Positions 61,481 to 64,000 of a stretch of DNA of 64,000 nucleotides are shown here, one piece after another. A program made the translations under genes and the position numbers. The stretch is taken from the NCBI RefSeq assembly GCF_000702885.1, contig NZ_JNKO01000010.1, forward strand, positions 43,206 through 107,205, read 5' to 3'. The number at the start of each line of letters is the position of its first letter. Position 1 is the stretch's first letter. A model generated the notes under the pieces. It had not been told where the DNA came from. It searched no databases and was given only the letters and a program-made list of their open reading frames with translations. Source of the DNA: Oribacterium sp. P6A1 (GTDB lineage: Bacteria > Bacillota > Clostridia > Lachnospirales > Lachnospiraceae).

Positions 61481-62272
61481 TTAGAAATTATCTTTATTAT
61501 CGTAATACAATTGTGGAAGGAAAGAAGCTAAGTTAGTAAATTCTTTTATATTATGGGCATAAAGATTCTTTGAAACCTGTTCAGGAACGCTAATACCGTC
61601 AGGCAAACCTTTTATAAGCTTGCCACTTTCGGACATTTTTACTCCAATCCAAAATCTTGAACATAGCATTACACCATCCTTGTGTGGATACCATTTGTGA
61701 GTCATAGCAGCTGCACAATTCCCTTCTCCAATGGCACATACCATAGATGCACATTTTTCGGTTCCGATCAAAGATTCATCATATCCAAAGTCTCTTGGTC
61801 TTTTAAAGTTGAGTTTAATGAAATCCGGACCAAAACCTGTATCTTCCAAGATGTAATGACTTACATTCCATGTTTTTTGATTAATCGGAACTGAAGGGTC
61901 AACCACATAATCAGCTCTATCAGCTCTTGCAAAATAATGATCTTCAGGATCCCAAATTTTATATCTTAAATCAGAACCTACACTATGCCAAGGAAACCAC
62001 CAGTCAAGCATTTCAGGAGCAACTCCGGACATATAGGTCTCATTACAAACGAAACCCATTCCATCCGGGTTTGTTCCATAACCAATCTGACAATAATCAC
62101 TGTCCTTACCGCTCAAATAAGAATTTCGCTCCCCTAATGGAACAATTGATCGCTCAGAAGCTCCGGCATTTAAAATATCTATTTTCTTTTGTGGAATCTC
62201 TGCTAATTCTTTCTCATAATACTTAAAGTACGATAGTGTTAGCTCTTCTTTTGATACTCCTACTTTCCTCAT
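61481..62272 (-). CDS. Phloretin hydrolase/2,4-diacetylphloroglucinol hydrolase family protein
   Basis: The 263-residue protein resembles the DAPG hydrolase (PhlG) fold shared by phloretin hydrolase of Eubacterium ramulus. Landmarks are GMGFVCNETYMSGVAPEMLD near 70, WWFPWHSVGSDLRYKIWDPE near 92 with a putative metal-binding His, and AAAMTHKWYPHKDGVMLCSR near 205. Known members cleave a C-C bond between an aromatic ring and an acyl group in plant flavonoids or antibiotics, using Zn2+. The substrate here is not known. ATG at 62272 follows AAAGGTGG. It stands alone among gene fragments, suggesting recent acquisition. Confidence 0.8.
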   Translation of the reverse strand: MRKVGVSKEELTLSYFKYYEKELAEIPQKKIDILNAGASERSIVPLGERNSYLSGKDSDYCQIGYGTNPDGMGFVCNETYMSGVAPEMLDWWFPWHSVGSDLRYKIWDPEDHYFARADRADYVVDPSVPINQKTWNVSHYILEDTGFGPDFIKLNFKRPRDFGYDESLIGTEKCASMVCAIGEGNCAAAMTHKWYPHKDGVMLCSRFWIGVKMSESGKLIKGLPDGISVPEQVSKNLYAHNIKEFTNLASFLPQLYYDNKDNF

Positions 62273-62330
62273 ATATGCCACCTTTCAAATAATATAAAGA
62301 CCACCTTTAAAGTTAGTTACTCAAACATCC

Positions 62331-62347
62331 CACACCAAAAAGGTGTG
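62331..62347. repeat. Short hairpin CACACC-AAAAA-GGTGTG
   Basis: A perfect 6-bp stem with A5 loop lies between the phloretin-hydrolase-like gene and the truncated GNAT gene. There is no T tract. It precedes a stretch that may be the left end of an insertion sequence. Confidence 0.35.
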
Positions 62348-62464
62348 ATGTACCTTGAAAACTCTATACTTAAGACAAAAAAATAGGCATAAGTCTCTTT
62401 CAAATGAGGTATAATGAATTCACCACAAAAACAAATACCTAAAAGGACTTACACCATACCTTGA
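62348..62464 (+). mobile_element. Possible insertion-sequence end fragment (tentative)
   Basis: This non-coding segment leads into a plus-strand mini-ORF at 62414-62464 with GAGGT close upstream, encoding MNSPQKQIPKRTYTIP and a stop. It resembles the start of a transposase-type gene cut off after 14 codons. The truncated GNAT gene ends inside it, in the opposite direction, so this is a junction between two broken genes. I cannot name the IS family. Confidence 0.3.
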
Positions 62465-62787
62465 TCTTTAATATCAGCAAGGCATCGCTCCAATAACTGC
62501 TTTGCGATACCTCGTCGTTGATAAGCCGGATCTACTGCAAGATCGTTAATTTCAAATGTCCGTCCGTAATGAAAAAGCATAGAAGTACCAAGAATAAACC
62601 CGACTACTTTATTATCCATCAAGCATTCAAGCCCATAAGACTGTCTTGATTCGAGAAGTTCTTCAACATGAATTACAGCATCTTCTACCTTCCACGGATC
62701 GTTCCATGGCTCTCCAGAAAAAGCCTTCGCATATATTTCGCCATATTCTTTAATATGCGTCTTGTTTATACCTTTAATTTCAACCAT
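62449..62787 (-). pseudogene. GNAT acetyltransferase truncated at its 3' end
   Basis: The 112-residue product has a good GNAT start (MVEIKGINKTHIKEYGEIYA), ECLMDNKVVGFILGTSMLFH near 55 and a perfect acetyl-CoA loop INDLAVDPAYQRRGIAKQLL near 79. It ends at ADIKDQGMV, where relatives continue for 40-50 residues with strands beta-6 and beta-7. The stop falls in the joined IS-like sequence. GAGG precedes the ATG, so it is probably transcribed, but a stable fold is doubtful. Confidence 0.75.
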
Positions 62788-62835
62788 TGTTTTTCCTCAC
62801 AAAACACGATTTGTCATCATCTATAAAACTGGAGG

Positions 62836-63147
62836 TCATTTTTTCTTCGGCGCCGGTAAGTCCTCATACATCGCCTCTACGAGTTCCCTCAAAAACTCCC
62901 TGTTATCAACATCATCAACAAGGATCATTTCTTTTGCTCCTTCATACGGAAGTTCCAGCTCCGCATCAGGCATCATAGCTATAGCAGTTTTTGTAGGCTT
63001 CACCAGAAAGCGGTCATCATAGATACCGCCAAATACCTTGCCTCGATAATAAAGGACATATTCACCCATCATCGTACGATGAGTTATATCATTAAGCTCC
63101 GACAGTTGCTCCAATATGTAATCCAGATAATCTTTACTCGATGCCAT
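62836..63147 (-). CDS. TfoX/Sxy N-terminal domain protein
   Basis: The 103-residue protein is a stand-alone TfoX N-terminal domain: YILEQLSELNDITHRTMMGE near residue 9, YVLYYRGKVFGGIYDDRFLV near 30, PYEGAKEMILVDDVDNREFL near 66. In gamma-proteobacteria TfoX controls competence; single-domain forms in Firmicutes have no known role. It is the intact relative of the TfoX part in the chimera at 59965-60333. The ribosome binding site (GGGG) is weak. Confidence 0.88.
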   Translation of the reverse strand: MASSKDYLDYILEQLSELNDITHRTMMGEYVLYYRGKVFGGIYDDRFLVKPTKTAIAMMPDAELELPYEGAKEMILVDDVDNREFLRELVEAMYEDLPAPKKK

Positions 63148-63651
63148 CTGTTAACCCCTTACCTATTTATCCTGAAAAGTTAAAAATCAACGACAATTTC
63201 TGAGATAGCCACCAAAGTAGCCTCTCCGCTTATTTTTATTCCTCCATTCTCAAGCAGTTTGTACTACTTCATACCCTGAATGAAAATGCTCATCTACTAT
63301 TTGAGCAGTCTTTACTGCTCTTGCCTAATAGCTTGTATATATCTTTTCAAAAGAGATCTTCACTGTAATATCTCTCTAAATCTTATTTCCTATCTGTTTC
63401 TGACAACTTATTTTTAATCTTATCTTTTTCTTTTTTATCTTTGATGACCACAAATGCTCCTAATCCTCACCTACAAACTGCCGATTTATCGATTACATAT
63501 GCAAATAATCATACTACAATCCTTGGTACAATCACAAACTGATATTGACTTATATCTTTAATAAATATGTAATCAAAAAAAAGAAGCAACCAGTCTGATT
63601 GCTCCCTCATAAATCTAAAGTTGTGCGATTAACTTCCGGTTTATTCTTCCA
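63148..63651. other. 500-base gap without an intact gene; one possible remnant
   Basis: A minus-strand frame at 63180-63263 reads YKLLENGGIKISGEATLVAI, then SEIVVDF and a stop. This could be the C-terminus of a thioesterase-like protein, but there is no start and stops lie upstream in frame. The remainder is A/T rich, with a run of A near 63568-63577. No promoter or RNA is supported. Confidence 0.35.
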
Positions 63652-64000
63652 TCAAGGATTATGTATTACATTTCTCTTTCCACTATTGGCAGTTCCTCTT
63701 ACTTCTTCGTGGTAAAAGTAATCTACGATTGTTGGATGTCCTTTCTCTACTCTCTCATACGGAGTTTCATTATCAACAAACCTGCAATCATACTTTTTAG
63801 CCAGCTCTTCTGCTTTCTTTTCCAGCGCTTCAAAATAGCTGCGGTTCTTTTTGTTATAGATTTCGTCATACAACGGCACCAGATCCGGATGTTTATCGGA
63901 AATGTATTTCATGATATCTGCCTTAAAACCTCCGCGAAGATTCAGATTCTCAAGCCATACAAGGTCACACTGATCTTTTGTCCTGTCTATGATTGCTTCT
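63652..64000 (-). CDS. Radical SAM protein, SPL-like family, C-terminal part (cut by the window edge)
   Basis: The frame is open from the window end to the stop at 63652 (about 116 codons). It includes DRTKDQCDLVWLENLNLRGG, then FKADIMKYISDKHPDLVPLY and a tail ending EVRGTANSGKRNVIHNP. The pattern LENLNLRGxxKxxIxxYIxxxxPxLxPLYxxIY is typical of the C-terminal half of spore-photoproduct-lyase-like radical SAM proteins of Firmicutes. The CxxxCxxC cluster should lie upstream, outside the window. Confidence 0.72.
   Translation of the reverse strand, partial: EAIIDRTKDQCDLVWLENLNLRGGFKADIMKYISDKHPDLVPLYDEIYNKKNRSYFEALEKKAEELAKKYDCRFVDNETPYERVEKGHPTIVDYFYHEEVRGTANSGKRNVIHNP

Noticed and set aside
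1..64000. Metabolite or c-di-GMP riboswitches and T-boxes
   Set aside because: I looked in the intergenic leaders for conserved cores of common riboswitch classes and found none convincing by eye; a covariance-model search would be needed to exclude them.

Overview
The window looks like a chromosome segment of a gut or rumen Lachnospiraceae bacterium, close to Butyrivibrio or Roseburia. This is inferred from family content, not from an rRNA. Supporting signs are moderate-to-low GC, GGAGG-type ribosome binding sites before almost every gene, intrinsic terminators with T runs, many c-di-GMP and two-component proteins, a BspA-type leucine-rich-repeat lipoprotein, a UmuC gene followed by a YolD-like gene, and many small acetyltransferase genes. 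Most genes lie on the minus strand. No rRNA or ordinary tRNA gene was seen.

Layout. 0.2-10.2 kb: L-rhamnose catabolism (rhaA, rhaD, rhaB, rhaM and a GldA-type dehydrogenase), a separately promoted TRAP transporter and a divergent AraC regulator. 10.2-11.2 kb: a collapsed type I-C-like CRISPR locus in which the cas3 HD domain runs straight into the array. 11.3-14 kb: a hipBA pair, then three palindromes at an exact 39-bp period and an EamA exporter. 14-24.5 kb: oxidoreductases, a ChrA pair, a chemoreceptor, a CPBP protease, a MATE pump, a cbiL remnant and an exported Tat-type flavoprotein. 24.6-43.6 kb: a beta-galactosidase remnant, then a signalling region (hybrid kinase, solute-binding lipoprotein, HD-GYP regulator, GTPase), GGDEF and EAL proteins, the AmmeMemoRadiSam pair and the LRR lipoprotein. 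43.6-49.1 kb: a promoter-micro-ORF-hairpin unit and an SOS mutagenesis cassette (LexA-like repressor, SRAP protein, UmuC, YolD-like). 49.2-55.5 kb: redox and stress genes, then a dense set of small, truncated and fused genes.

55.8-59.9 kb is the most notable part: rtcB (RNA ligase), rsr (Ro60-like RNA-binding protein) and, just upstream of rsr on the same strand, a 106-nt candidate Y RNA. Its paired ends enclose D-arm, anticodon-arm and T-arm mimics, the plan of YrlA RNAs. A WYL-domain regulator is divergent. Together they form a plausible RNA-repair and quality-control cassette. 59.9-64 kb returns to fragments and chimeras, including a GNAT/TfoX fusion, with a phloretin-hydrolase-like gene and the 3' part of a radical SAM gene.

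A recurring theme is gene decay by internal deletion and end-to-end fusion of fragments. It affects cas3/CRISPR, cbiL, a GH2 gene, a HAD gene, an SDR gene, a methyltransferase, an EamA gene and several GNAT genes. In most cases the 5' part with its ribosome binding site is kept and the 3' part is lost or replaced.
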